Shown here: positions 1 through 8,943 of the stretch, in pieces
Layout of the letters: every line of letters begins with the position of its first letter
Numbering within the stretch: position 1 is the stretch's first letter
Assembly: GCA_024703915.1 (NCBI GenBank)
Contig: CP087969.1
Coordinates: forward strand, 3,224,001 to 3,288,000
DNA: 64,000 nucleotides
Direction: 5' to 3'
Source: Massilia sp. H-1
Lineage (GTDB): Bacteria; Pseudomonadota; Gammaproteobacteria; Burkholderiales; Burkholderiaceae_D
Position numbers and translations under genes: made by a program
The notes under the pieces: generated by a model
The model's input: the letters and a program-made list of their open reading frames with translations, nothing else
Databases searched by the model: none
Told to the model about the DNA's origin: nothing

Positions 1-305
1 CCGCGCAAATTGCAGGCCGTGCCTTCGCAGTCGACCAGCTCGGCGTCGCCTTCCAGTTCGCGCAGTACCACCCCGATCCGCAAGGTATCGGGATCGGCCG
101 CCAGCCGCAGGCCGCCGTTGCGCCCGCGCGTGGCGCTGACCCAGCCAGCGCGCGCCAGCTGGCCGACCACCTTGACCAGGTGATTGACCGGCAGCTCGAA
201 CTGGGCCGCGATCTCGGCCACCGTGACCGGGGCGCGTCGTTCGCCGCTGCGTGCCAGGTAAATCAGCACGCGCAAGCCAATGTCGGAAAATCGCGTCAGT
301 CGCAT
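1..305 (-). CDS. nsrR: Rrf2-family regulator, NsrR type (3' part cut by window edge)
   Basis: The minus strand reads from an ATG at 305 to the window edge: about 101 residues of a winged-helix Rrf2 protein beginning MRLTRFSDIGLRVLIYLARS, the usual NsrR N-terminus. The helix-turn-helix region (VAEIAAQFELPVNHLVKVV) is followed by the wing with RGRNGGLRLA. Near the cut the first cluster-binding cysteines appear in VDCEGTACNLRG, as in the [2Fe-2S]/[4Fe-4S] nitric-oxide sensor NsrR; further cysteines would lie outside the window. NsrR represses NO-detoxification genes and is inactivated when NO attacks its cluster. A palindromic operator lies 33 bp upstream, so autoregulation is likely. IscR is less likely because of the N-terminal sequence. 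No frame break is visible. Confidence 0.85.
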   Translation of the reverse strand, partial: MRLTRFSDIGLRVLIYLARSGERRAPVTVAEIAAQFELPVNHLVKVVGQLARAGWVSATRGRNGGLRLAADPDTLRIGVVLRELEGDAELVDCEGTACNLR

Positions 306-337
306 GGTCGGGATCCGGGAAAAACACGATTCTACCA

Positions 338-360
338 AAGATGCATTAAGCATGCATGTT
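338..360. promoter_or_regulatory. Probable NsrR operator
   Basis: The bases AAGATGCAT, five spacer bases, then ATGCATGTT form an inverted repeat between the nsrR-type gene (minus strand) and the DUF2167 gene (plus strand). It matches the known NsrR consensus of two AAGATGCAT-like half-sites facing each other around a short spacer. The palindromy extends outward to CCAAA and TTTGG. It could repress nsrR, the rightward gene, or both. Assignment rests on the motif and its position next to the regulator gene. Confidence 0.7.
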
Positions 361-437
361 TTGGTAGAAATTTCCTTTTGATATTAAAACAACAAAGACG
401 GGCAATGATTAGCTTTTGAATAATATGTGCATGTAGA

Positions 438-1373
438 ATGCTTTTTTCTCTCAATTATCACGGTGCCGTTTTGAAGAACCTCGTCCTGTCCCTGCTGCTG
501 GCGCTGGCCGCCCTGAACCCTGCGCAGGCCGATGCGCCTGCCGCAGCCACCAATGGGCTCGAGTTCGAGGCGGCGCTCACCTTCCAGACGGGGAAGATCG
601 CGCTGCCGGGCGGCATCGCCACGCTCGACTTGCCAGCCTCGTTCCGCTACCTGGGCCCGGCCGACGCCGATGCCTTGCTGTCCAAAGGCTGGGGCAATCC
701 GCCCGGCGCCAAGACACTCGGCATGATCGTCCCGGCTTAAGCATCAGCGTCCTGAACGCGGCCAGCTGGGGCGTGGTGGTCACCTACGACGAAGACGGCC
801 ACGTGGCCGACGATGAGGCCGACAGCATCAAGTACGACGAGCTGCTCAAGAATATCCAGCAGGAATTGGTCGACGCCAATCCCGAGCGCAAGAAGCAAGG
901 CTATGCCGCCATGACGCTGGTGAACTGGGCCGAAGCGCCGCGCTACAGACAAGACCAGCCACAAGCTGTACTGGGCGCAGGAATTGCATACCGAGGACTC
1001 GGCCACCAACACGCTCAATTACAACATCCGCGTGCTGGGCCGCAAGGGCGTGCTGGTGCTCAATGCCGTGGCCAGCATGGAACAGCTGGCCGCGATCCGC
1101 GAAGAAATGAAACTGGTCACCGCCGTCAGCGAATTTACGCCCGGTAACCGCTACAACGACTTCAACAGCAGCACCGACAAGGTCGCCGAATACAGCCTGG
1201 CGGCGCTGGTCGCGGGCGGCGTGGCGTCCAAGCTGGGGCTGTTCGGCAAGTTGCTGGCCTTGCTGCTGGCGTTCAAGAAGCTCATTTTCATCGGTATCAT
1301 GGCAGTGGCTTACACCGCCATTTACCGCTTCTTTGCGGGCAGGTCCGGGTCAAAAGTCAACCTCGACAAATAA
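438..1373 (+). CDS. DUF2167 family membrane protein
   Basis: Exported protein of about 310 residues with a hydrophobic signal (KNLVLSLLLALAAL, ending near PAQA), a conserved middle (LNAASWGVVVTYDEDGHV; KYDELLKNIQQELVDAN) and one or two C-terminal membrane segments (LGLFGKLLALLLAF; IFIGIMAVAYTAIYRFF). This is the DUF2167 pattern; its biochemical role is not known. The start is uncertain: ATG 438 is used, but TTG 471 would place the signal peptide exactly at the N-terminus. Two frame breaks occur, one at GCTTAAGC (735-742) and one near 947; both are judged sequence errors because homology continues across them. The gene lies divergently next to the NsrR-type gene, with the operator between them. 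Confidence 0.7.
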
Positions 1374-1479
1374 GCCGTTGCGCCCCGGTGCTGCTGGGCA
1401 AAAGATGTGTATAAGTAAATGGCATTAGCCCCTATAATCCCTGCTGCCATTCAATTCAGCAAGAGATAAGGGACGATCC

Positions 1480-2953
1480 GTGAACCAGACACTTGGCCAA
1501 AAACTGCTCCGCACCAAAACCATAAAGCAAGCATCACGACGCCGGACAAGGCGGTGGCCTTGCCCGCACCATGGGCCTGTTTCCCCTGACCATGATCGGT
1601 GTCGGCGCCACGATCGGCACCGGCATTTTCTTCACGATGGTCGAGGCGGTGCCTAAAGCGGGCCCGGCGGTGATCCTGTCCTTCCTGATCGCCGCGCTGA
1701 CCATCCTACCTGACCGCGCTGTGCTACGCCGAACTGTCGTTCCGCATTCCCGCCTCCGGCTCGTCCTACTCGTTCGCCTACGCCACGCTGGGCAGAATTC
1801 GCCGCCTTCATCATGGCCGCCTGCCTGCTGCTCGAATACGGCCTGGCCGCCAGCGACGACCGCGATCGGCTGGTCCGATTACCTGAACAATTTCCTGAAC
1901 AATGCCTTCCACTGGCAGATACCCGAAACGCTGAGAACGCCGTTTGTGGTCTCCGGCAAGAGCGGCGTGGAATTCAATCCCGGCCACTTCAATCTGCCGC
2001 CGGTGATCCTGGTGATCCTGTGCGCGATCCTGCTCATTCGTGGCACCAAGGAATCGGCCACCACCAACGCCATCATGGTGCTGATCAAGCTGGCGATCCT
2101 GCTGTTCTTCATCGCCATCGCGCTGTCCGGCTTTGACGCGGCCAACTTCACGCCCTTCTTCTACCCCCGACACCGCGACCCAGAAGGGCGGCATGGCGGG
2201 CGTGGCAGGCTTGGCGCCGGGCTGGTGTTCTTCTCGTTCATTGGCCTGGACACCGTGGCTACCATGCCGCATGAGGAAGTCAAGGACCCGACCCGCAACG
2301 TGCCGAAAGGCATTCTGGGCGCGCTGGCGATCGTCACCATCTTCTACCTGCTGGTGGCGTTTGCCGCCGTCGGCGCGCAGCTTAAGCACACATGTTCGAA
2401 GGCCAGCAAGCGGGCTTGTCGGTGATCTTGCAGAACGTGACGGGCCAGGCCTGGCTTGGCGCTGATCCTGTCGGCGGGCGCCGTCATTTCCGTGTTTTCC
2501 GTGACCCTGGTGACGATTTACGGCCAGACCCGGATCCTGTACGCGATCAGCCGCGACGGCCTGATTCCGCGCACCTTCCAGAAGGTCAATGCGCGCACCA
2601 TGGCGCCGGTCAGCAATACCGTGATTGTGAGCTCGGTGGTGGGGCTGGTGGCGGCGCTGGTCGACTCGACCTTCCTGTGGGATATGGTCAGCATGGGTAC
2701 GCTGACGGCCTTCATCGTGGTGTCGCTGGCGGTGCCGGTGAAGCGGCGCAAGCATGGCGAAGCGGCGACCAAGGGCTTCCGCGTGCCGTTCGGTCCCTAC
2801 CTGGTGCCGGGCGCCAGCATTGCCGCCTGCCTGTACATCATGCACGGGCTGTCGAATACGACCTACATCGTGTTTTCGATCGTGATGGCGCTGGCGCTGC
2901 TGACCTATTTCGGCTACAGCATGCGCAACTCGGCGCTCAACCGGGCCGCCTGA
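1480..2953 (+). CDS. APC-family amino acid permease
   Basis: Inner-membrane amino acid/proton transporter of the amino acid-polyamine-organocation superfamily, closest to cationic amino acid (YfnA/CAT-like) members. The first membrane helix carries the substrate-binding GVGATIGTGIF motif. About twelve hydrophobic segments follow, including LVFFSFIGLDTVATMPHEEV and YGQTRILYAISRDGLIP, both diagnostic of the family. The GTG at 1480 is chosen because MNQTLGQKLLRTKTI precedes the core as in relatives. At least seven frame breaks are present (near 1520, 1709, 1795, 1855, 2164, 2380 and 2457). The one at 2380 is the recurring GCTTAAGC word. With breaks ignored the protein is about 490 residues, normal for the family. 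Substrate not predictable beyond a cationic or branched amino acid. Confidence 0.8.
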
Positions 2954-2982
2954 CCAGACCGCCCAAAACAATTTCACAATCA

Positions 2983-3030
2983 GGGTCAGACCTCCATTCT
3001 GCAAGAATTGCAGAATGGAGGTCTGACCCC
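2983..3030. repeat. REP-like perfect hairpin
   Basis: A 22-bp perfect inverted repeat (arms 2983-3004 and 3008-3029) with a 3-base loop, ending in GGGTCAGACC at its base. It sits between the convergent permease and GH3 genes and could act as a terminator for both, though neither side has a T-run. The GGTCAGACC core is typical of dispersed palindromic repeats in Oxalobacteraceae and other Burkholderiales. A partial further copy (GTCAGACCTGACCCC) lies at about 3063-3078, inside the 3' end of the GH3 gene. Confidence 0.75.
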
Positions 3031-3039
3031 GAATTGCTT

Positions 3040-4631
3040 CTACGGCTGAGGCCGTGTCCACATGTCAGACCTGACCCCCACGAGTTTGGCGACCACGGGG
3101 GCCAGCGCGGCGGGACGGCAGCCGTAGGCGGCCAGGCGGCCCTGGGCTTGCGGGGCCAGCTCGAGGTCGTAGGGCAGGCGCCCGGCGACGACCCACAGTG
3201 CTTCGGACGGCATGGCGGCCAGCAGGCGGCGCTGGCCTTCGACCAGCATGGCGTTGTAGGTCTGTACGACGATTTGCGGGGCGCCCTTGACGAAGGCGAT
3301 GGCGGCGTCGACTTCATCGTCGGCCGCTTCGGCCGATATCGCGATCTCGCGCACCTCGAACCCGGCTTCCTGCAGCGCTTAGCAGCATGGTGCTGCGCGC
3401 GTCCTTGTTGCGGCTGTTGGCCACTTCGTCGATCTCGCTGCGCGAGCGTACTTCCACCGTCACCAGCGTGACCGGTAGCCCACGCGCGAGCGGACGGAAG
3501 CTGCCTTCGATCCGCAATGCGGCTTGCTGCACTTGCGCGGCCAGCGCCAGCGATCCGGGTTTCATCAAACCCGCCTACTTGAGCGCGAGTTCTTTCCAGT
3601 GGGTGACCGCGGACGTGCCTTCCAGGGCGCACGCGCGCGGCCGATTCCTCGATTCGCGCCGCGTCGATCGTGCCGTTGGCCGCCGCCTGCATCACCGCCT
3701 CGATGGCGGCGTGCTGCTGCGCTTCGCGGTGCGAGATCAGGACGATGTCGGCGCCTAGCCTGCAAGGTGGCGATGGCGCCCGCGGGAATGCCGATCCCTT
3801 GCGCGATGGCGGCCATCTCCAGGCAGTCCGAGATGATCACGCCGCGGTAACCCATCTCGCCGCGCAACAGGCCGGTCAGCACTGCCTTGGACAGCGTGGC
3901 GGGTACCGAGGTGTCGGGTTCGATGGCGGGGAAGGCGACGTGCGCGGTCATGATGGCGTCCACGCCCTGTTCGATGGCGGCGGCGAACGGCCGCAGTTCC
4001 ACGGCGCGCAGGCGGGCCAGGTCGTGCGGCACGCAGGCGGTGTCGTAGTGGGTGTCGGTGGCGGTGTCGCCGTGGCCGGGGAAGTGCTTGGCGGTGACGA
4101 TCACGCCAGCCGATTTTTGCCCGCGCATGGCGGCCATCCCATGTAGCGCACGACGGTGTCGGCATCTTCGCCGTAGGCGCGCACGCCGATCACGGGATTG
4201 AGCCGGTTGTTGTTTACGTCCAGCACCGGTGCGAGCAGCATGTTGATGCCGATCTGGCGCATTTCGTCACCGCTGACAAAGTTGAGCGTCTCGCAGTCGC
4301 GCTCAGGAGCCAGCCTGCTGGAATGCCATCGCGGCCGGTATCGGGGGTGACGCCCTGCTCGATCCGCATCACCATGCCGCCTTCCTGGTCGAGCGAAATC
4401 AGGAGCGGATCGCTGGATACGCGCGTTGATCTCTTGCAGGCTGCGGCACAGCGCGGCCACCTGGGCTTGCGTGTGCACGTTGCGGCGGAACAGAATCACG
4501 CCGCCGATGCGCTGCTCCATGATCAGGCGCGTGATATGCGCATCCGGTTCGAGCGCGTCGAATCCGACCATGAACAGCTGGCCTACCTTGTTGCGCATTT
4601 CCTGATCCAGCACTTGCTTCGTCATTGTCAT
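3040..4631 (-). CDS. Glycoside hydrolase family 3 (beta-N-acetylhexosaminidase, NagZ-like)
   Basis: A GH3 enzyme of about 530 residues, expected to release terminal beta-N-acetylglucosamine. The N-terminal barrel is clear: [20 protein letters not shown], then [21 protein letters not shown], and the catalytic loop [14 protein letters not shown], whose His acts as acid/base in NagZ-type enzymes. The nucleophile Asp lies in [14 protein letters not shown]. The C-terminal half ([19 protein letters not shown] onward) makes it longer than minimal cytoplasmic NagZ of about 340 residues and resembles two-domain GH3 proteins. No signal peptide is visible, suggesting the cytoplasm. Frame breaks occur near 4420, 4315, 4135, 3753 (GCCTAGC), 3600 and 3377 (GCTTAGC). 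It is the last gene of a minus-strand run, 40 bp after the dioxygenase gene. Confidence 0.8.
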
Positions 4632-4671
4632 CCCCTCTTGTGTCGCTTGTTATTGAAAGCCGATTGTGTTC

Positions 4672-5628
4672 TTACCACGGGCGCGAGCCCAGTAATTTTT
4701 CGCCCAGTTCGCTCAGTTCCGCCCTGGCGTAGCGCGTCTGTTCCCAGCGCCGCGGATCGCCGTGCAGGCTGTAGCCCTCGGGCGCGATGCGCTCGCGCCA
4801 GGAGCGGATCCGCCATTCCCTGAGCGCCGCGTTGTCCGGCTGCAGCTTAAGATCATCGCAATATACTGCGCCAGGCGCACCTGGTCGTGCGAGCGGTTCT
4901 GCCGGATGCCGTGACACAGCTTGCTGTGAAAGATCAGCAGGTCGCCCTTGTTCAGCAGGACCGGCACGTGCGGCAGGCTAGGCCACGTCGGGGACGGTAC
5001 CAGTCCCATTGCGTTCCCTGCTGCGCGCGCCAGGCGTCGTAGTGGCGGAACAGCTCGGGAATGCAGACGAAGCCGCCCACTGCCGGGTCGCGCTGGTCGC
5101 TCACCGCCAGCACGCCCTGCACGTTCTGCGGGTCGCTGTCGGGATCGTAGTCCCAGTGCATGAAGCTCTTGAAGGCGAATCCGGGCGCCATGGGCAGGTT
5201 GAAGTTCATGCGGTCGATCGTGACCCACAGCTGCTCCGTTCCCCAGACGTCGACAAACGCATCGTACACGCGCTGCGTCTGGCGCGCATCCCACAGGTGC
5301 TGGTGGTGATACAGCTCGATCATGCTTAGAGCGTTGAAGCTCAGTTCCGTCTCGCGCAGGTGCATCTTGTGCGGCGGGTACCAGGTGGCGCTGTCGTGCG
5401 GGTCGAGTTCTTCGAACTCCCACATCAGCTGCTCGAGGCGCGCGAGGTGCGCGTCGCCGACCGCGTTCGGAATCACCACGTAGCCGTTCTCGCGCCAGAA
5501 GCGCCAGTCGTCTTCCGACAGCACGCGCAGCGCTCTTCGCCGTGCGCGCGTTCAGCCGCACCACTTGCCGGGGCGACGGTGGACCGGTTGCGCTGGCCGA
5601 TGTCGTCTTTGCCGATGGTGTCGATCAT
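4672..5628 (-). CDS. Phytanoyl-CoA dioxygenase family protein (Fe(II)/2-oxoglutarate type)
   Basis: A non-haem iron oxygenase of the PhyH family, about 315 residues. After an N-terminal FWRENGYVVIPNAV, the iron ligands appear as His-X-Asp in SFMHWDYDPDSDPQN and the distal His in FHSKLCHGIRQNRS; between them is GGFVCIPELFRHYD, the usual double-stranded beta-helix strand. The family hydroxylates lipids, amino acids or natural products; the substrate here is unknown. The ATG at 5628 overlaps the TGA of the upstream glycosyltransferase/GNAT gene (ATGA), which implies translational coupling and a shared job. Breaks occur near 5527, 4975 and 4851; at 5324 an in-frame GCTTAGAGC probably hides an original Ala-Gly. 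Confidence 0.75.
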
Positions 5629-7584
5629 GCGCTCTCCAGGTCGTATGCCATGAAGTGCAGGCGGTCGAAAAACAGGTCCCAGGCGTAGTCGAAAGTGCCG
5701 CAGCTGGTAAAGCCCTTGGCCAGGTAGATCGGCATGGCGTCGCTGCGTTCCCACACCGTGAGGACTACGCGGGCGCTGCGCCGCTGGTGCGCCTGGCGTT
5801 CGATTTCGGCCAGCATTGCCTTGAACAGGCTTAGGCGCCACGGTGGCGTTCTTCGATCGCCAGGCTGGCCACCAGATAGTCGTCCGGCCTGGTGTGCAGT
5901 TCGACGAAGGCGTCATAGGCGGCGTCCATCGCGGCCATCTCGTCGTGGTAGTAGGAACGCGCGCCGACTTGCGCGAATTCGGGCAGGCGCGGCGGCCGTG
6001 AAGAAGCCGGTGAAATTGCGGGCGCTGTCGTACATGGCGTGCACGTAGGCGAGGTAGGGATCGATGTTCTGGCGCCGCTGCAGTTCCACCAGCGGCAGGC
6101 GCAGCTTGTTGGAATAGGAGCAGTACTGCAGGTAGCTGGTGGCAAACAGCAGGGCGGCCATGCGGTTCAGATGCGGTTCGGGCACGCGCGCCCGGGGACG
6201 AAGTTCAGCATGGCCTGGCCGCTTCCAGGTTCGGCCAGCTGTCGGCGAAGGCGCCGGGCTGGGCCTGCGCGCGCCCGCGCGTGGCGTGCCAGAAGCCGCC
6301 GCGGGCGATGCGCTGGGCGTTGCGGGCCAGCAGATAGGCGCGGAACAGGCCGTTGACGCGGTCGAGCCGCGCGTCGTCGGACAGGAAGGAGTAGTAGTGG
6401 CAGCTCGCGGGCTGCGCGCGCAGCTGGGCGGCATAGGCCATGCGCGGCGCTTCATGCGTGGTGGTCAGTTCGCCCAGCGCGGCCAGTTCGAGCGGATTGG
6501 CCAGCTGCCAGCCGCGCTGTTCGAGCGCGCTCACGCAGGCGTCGTAGGCGGCTTGCTCGGCGCCGTCGCGCGGGCAGGGCGCGCCGCTCAGGGCGTCGAC
6601 CACGAGCCGCATACCGCGCACGCCGCTGACCACGGCTTCGGCGGCGTCGTCGTGCAGGATCGAATACCGGCGCGCCAGCGCGTGATAACTGGTGAAGGAG
6701 TGGCCGAGCTGGTCGCGCCAGACGGCGTAGGTGGCGTCGTGCAGCGCGCCCGCTTGCGGCGCGCGAGCAGCTGCAGGCGCACGCGCATTTGTTCGAGCAT
6801 GGTGGCCAGAATCGGGGTGCCGCGCCTGGCCACCAGCATGCCGTTCTCGTCGTCGATCAGGTTCATCCAGCACACGTGGCGCGGGTCGGGCGCGAAGACG
6901 GCGTAGTCGGGCACTTCGGGCCGCGCCAGGAAGGCGGTGGCGGCGCGGTAGGGCATGATGTCGACGTCAAGATAGATGCCGCCCGCTTCGTGCAAGACCA
7001 GCAGGCGGAAGTAGTCGGCCAGATTGACGTAGCGTTCCTGCGCGTGCAGCGCTTCGAGCTGCGGCCCGAGCGCGGGCATGCGGGCCCAGGCCAGCTGGCG
7101 CAGGCTGTGCACCTCCAGCCGCACGCCGGCCCGCCACGCAGCTGCCGATGCGCCATCCGGGACCGGGGCTGGCGATGAAGCCGGGGTCGGTCCGCAGCTG
7201 GCGTGCATCCCATACCCACAGCGTGGCGCTGCAGGTGCTGGCGGCGGCGTCGAGCGCGCATTGCCACTGGCGCGCCGCTTCCGCGGCCAGCGCGGGCAGC
7301 GGGCCGCCCAGCCAGATGCGGTGGATCCGCAGTTCGCCTTCGTCCAGCGGCAATGTGGGGACGGCCATCAGCGACGCCAGACGGGCCGCGTCGAACTGGG
7401 AAAAGCGCGCGCACGCTCTGGCGCAGGGCGTGTACGCCGCGCCGGTGGCTCTCGCGCAGCAGCTGCACGCGCGCCTGGTAGGCGGGGCCGAAGCGTGGGC
7501 GAATGCTTCCCACTGGCGGATGGCGGCAAATTGCGCCTTGAGTTCGCCAAGGCGGGTTTCCACGTGGTGCAAGAAATCCGTCAT
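5625..7584 (-). CDS. TcdA/TcdB-type DXD glycosyltransferase fused to a GNAT acetyltransferase
   Basis: About 650 residues in two parts. The N-terminal half is a glycosyltransferase of the sugar-binding DXD (GT44, clostridial toxin catalytic) type: IHRIWLGGPLPALAAEAARQ, then NLADYFRLLVLHEAGGIYL followed directly by DVDIMP, with the metal-binding DVD. The C-terminal third reads as a GNAT fold: YLVASLAIEERHRGAG (acetyl-CoA loop R-G-x-G once the word at 5831 is read as GCCGGC), then RSARVVLTVWERSDAMPIYL with AKGF. The middle (about residues 300-520) is not recognised. No signal peptide is seen. GAGGAAG precedes the ATG at 7584. Breaks lie near 7500, 7410, 7130, 6760, 6195, 5990 and 5831. It starts 10 bp after the exporter gene and overlaps the dioxygenase gene, so the three are surely co-transcribed. 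The combination suggests modification of a sugar-containing product rather than a toxin, but that is inference. Confidence 0.7.
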
Positions 7585-7594
7585 GGCCGCTTCC

Positions 7595-8830
7595 TCAGGC
7601 GGCGCCCTGCAGCGCGAGCTGGCGGCTGTCGTGCCGGGCCGCAAAGCGCAGCAGGCACAGGAAGATGACGATGCCGAGCGGGACATTGATCAGGGCGTAG
7701 GCCGACAGCGCGTAGTCGTAGCGTTCGCACAGCAGGTTGAACAGTTCCAGGCCGAGCGCGATGTAGATGCAGTAGAGCAGGCTCATCGTGGACGAGGTCA
7801 GGCTCATCGATTCGCCGGTGGCGGTCAGCGACAGGCGCACCAGGGCGCCGTTGAACAGGCCGAAGCCTAGGCCGAGAACAGGAACATGCAGCCGATGTAG
7901 ACGGGCAGCTGGGTATGGCTGATGCTTAGGCCCCCGGCCATGCCGATCAGGGCCAGCGCGCCGCCCTGGCGGATCAGGCGCGTGAGCGAGACCGTGGCGC
8001 CGATGCGCTGGATCGCCACGGTGCTGAGGATGAAGCCGGTAAACAGCACGCACTGGCAGGCGATGTAGACGCTGTAGGGTTGCTGCATGTGCTGCAGCAC
8101 GATGGTAGAACGACAGGCCGATCCAGGCCGTGAGCGGGGTGATCGAGATGCCCACGATAAAAATCCCGAACATGAAAGTGCGGTTGCCGAGAATGCGGCG
8201 GTAGCTGGCCACGGTCGCGCGCAGGCTGGCCGGGCGGGGCGGCGCGGACGGGCCGGGCATGAAGCGCAGCAGGCCGGTCCAGGCGATCAGGCCGAGCACG
8301 AAGGCGGTGACGAACACGGCTTGCCAGGGCAGCACGGCAATGATGGCGCTGCTTAAGCAGACCGGGCCGATCAGGGGCGCGAACACGGTGGTGTTGGAAA
8401 ACAGGGTGGTCAGTTTGACGGCTTGCACGTCGTCGAACAGTTCGTGGATGGTGGCGTAGCCGAGGAAGATGAAACAGGAGCCCATGCCCTGGAAGAAGCG
8501 CACGGTCAGAAATTGCGGCATGGTCTGCGCCAGCGGCACCAGGGCGGTCGCCAGCAGGAACAGGGCGTTGCCGCTCAACAGGACGCGCCGCTTGCCGTAG
8601 CGCTCGGCCAGCGGTCCGAGAAACACTTGCAGCAGGCTGCCGCCGAAGATATACAGGCTGAGCGAGAGGCCGATATGGCGGCTGGAGCCGCCGAACTGGT
8701 CGACCACCAGCGGCATGCCCGGCATGATCATGTCGTTCGACAAATACACCGTCAGTTCATACAGGATGAAAAAGATCGAGAACTGCAGCAGTGCGCGTCT
8801 GGTGGACATGGTGCCCCGGCTTGTTGCCAT
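7595..8830 (-). CDS. MdfA-like MFS multidrug/metabolite exporter
   Basis: A twelve-helix major facilitator protein of about 410 residues. The first helix reads ILYELTVYLSNDMIMPGM, matching MdfA, whose Glu26 and Asp34 in the same positions bind substrate and protons; this separates it from general MFS importers. The loop GPLAERYGKRRVLLSG is the motif A equivalent. Breaks occur near 8105, 7925 (GCTTAGGC) and 7867 (GCCTAGGC). Start 8830 (MATSRGTMSTRR) is used; ATG 8809 is an alternative. It is the first gene of the exporter, glycosyltransferase/GNAT, dioxygenase, GH3 run, so it likely exports or detoxifies the product of those enzymes. Specificity is unknown. Confidence 0.75.
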   Translation of the reverse strand: MATSRGTMSTRRALLQFSIFFILYELTVYLSNDMIMPGMPLVVDQFGGSSRHIGLSLSLYIFGGSLLQVFLGPLAERYGKRRVLLSGNALFLLATALVPLAQTMPQFLTVRFFQGMGSCFIFLGYATIHELFDDVQAVKLTTLFSNTTVFAPLIGPVCLSSAIIAVLPWQAVFVTAFVLGLIAWTGLLRFMPGPSAPPRPASLRATVASYRRILGNRTFMFGIFIVGISITPLTAWIGLSFYHRAAAHAATLQRLHRLPVRAVYRLHPQHRGDPAHRRHGLAHAPDPPGRRAGPDRHGRGPKHQPYPAARLHRLHVPVLGLGFGLFNGALVRLSLTATGESMSLTSSTMSLLYCIYIALGLELFNLLCERYDYALSAYALINVPLGIVIFLCLLRFAARHDSRQLALQGAA

Positions 8831-8879
8831 TTGGTATTAGATTGGACTGTATACTACCTCAAGTGGTTTGCGATTGGTA
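8831..8879 (-). promoter_or_regulatory. Upstream region of the exporter operon with paired TTGGTATT sites
   Basis: Two direct copies of TTGGTATT (8832-8839 and 8874-8881) flank TTGGACTGTATACT just upstream of the minus-strand operon. The spacing and repetition suggest operator half-sites; the sequence resembles sites of GntR/HutC-type amino-sugar regulators. No regulator gene is adjacent. Weak, motif-only call. Confidence 0.35.
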
Positions 8880-8891
8880 TTTGTTTTGATG

Positions 8892-8926
8892 AAAAAAGCC
8901 ACGCGGCCCGGGGGCGGCGTGGCTTT
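8892..8926 (-). terminator. Rho-independent terminator of the S46 peptidase gene
   Basis: On the minus strand a stem of AAAGCCACGC paired with GCGTGGCTTT around a GC-rich loop ends in a run of T. It lies 17 bp downstream of the S46 peptidase stop codon and separates that gene from the exporter operon. Confidence 0.85.
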
Positions 8927-8943
8927 CTGGGGAAGGCCGGTAT

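Noticed and set aside
1480..2953. Permease as a decayed pseudogene
   Set aside because: Protein conservation continues through every break and the other genes in the window show the same density of small indels, which points to sequence error.
1811..3061. 416-codon open frame on the minus strand opposite the permease
   Set aside because: Composition is His/Arg/Gln-rich shadow coding with no recognisable domain, and it overlaps a clear conserved gene.
5625..7584. Secreted toxin of the TcdA/TcdB type
   Set aside because: No signal peptide, no autoprotease, translocation or receptor-binding repeats; the operon context with exporter and dioxygenase favours a biosynthetic enzyme.
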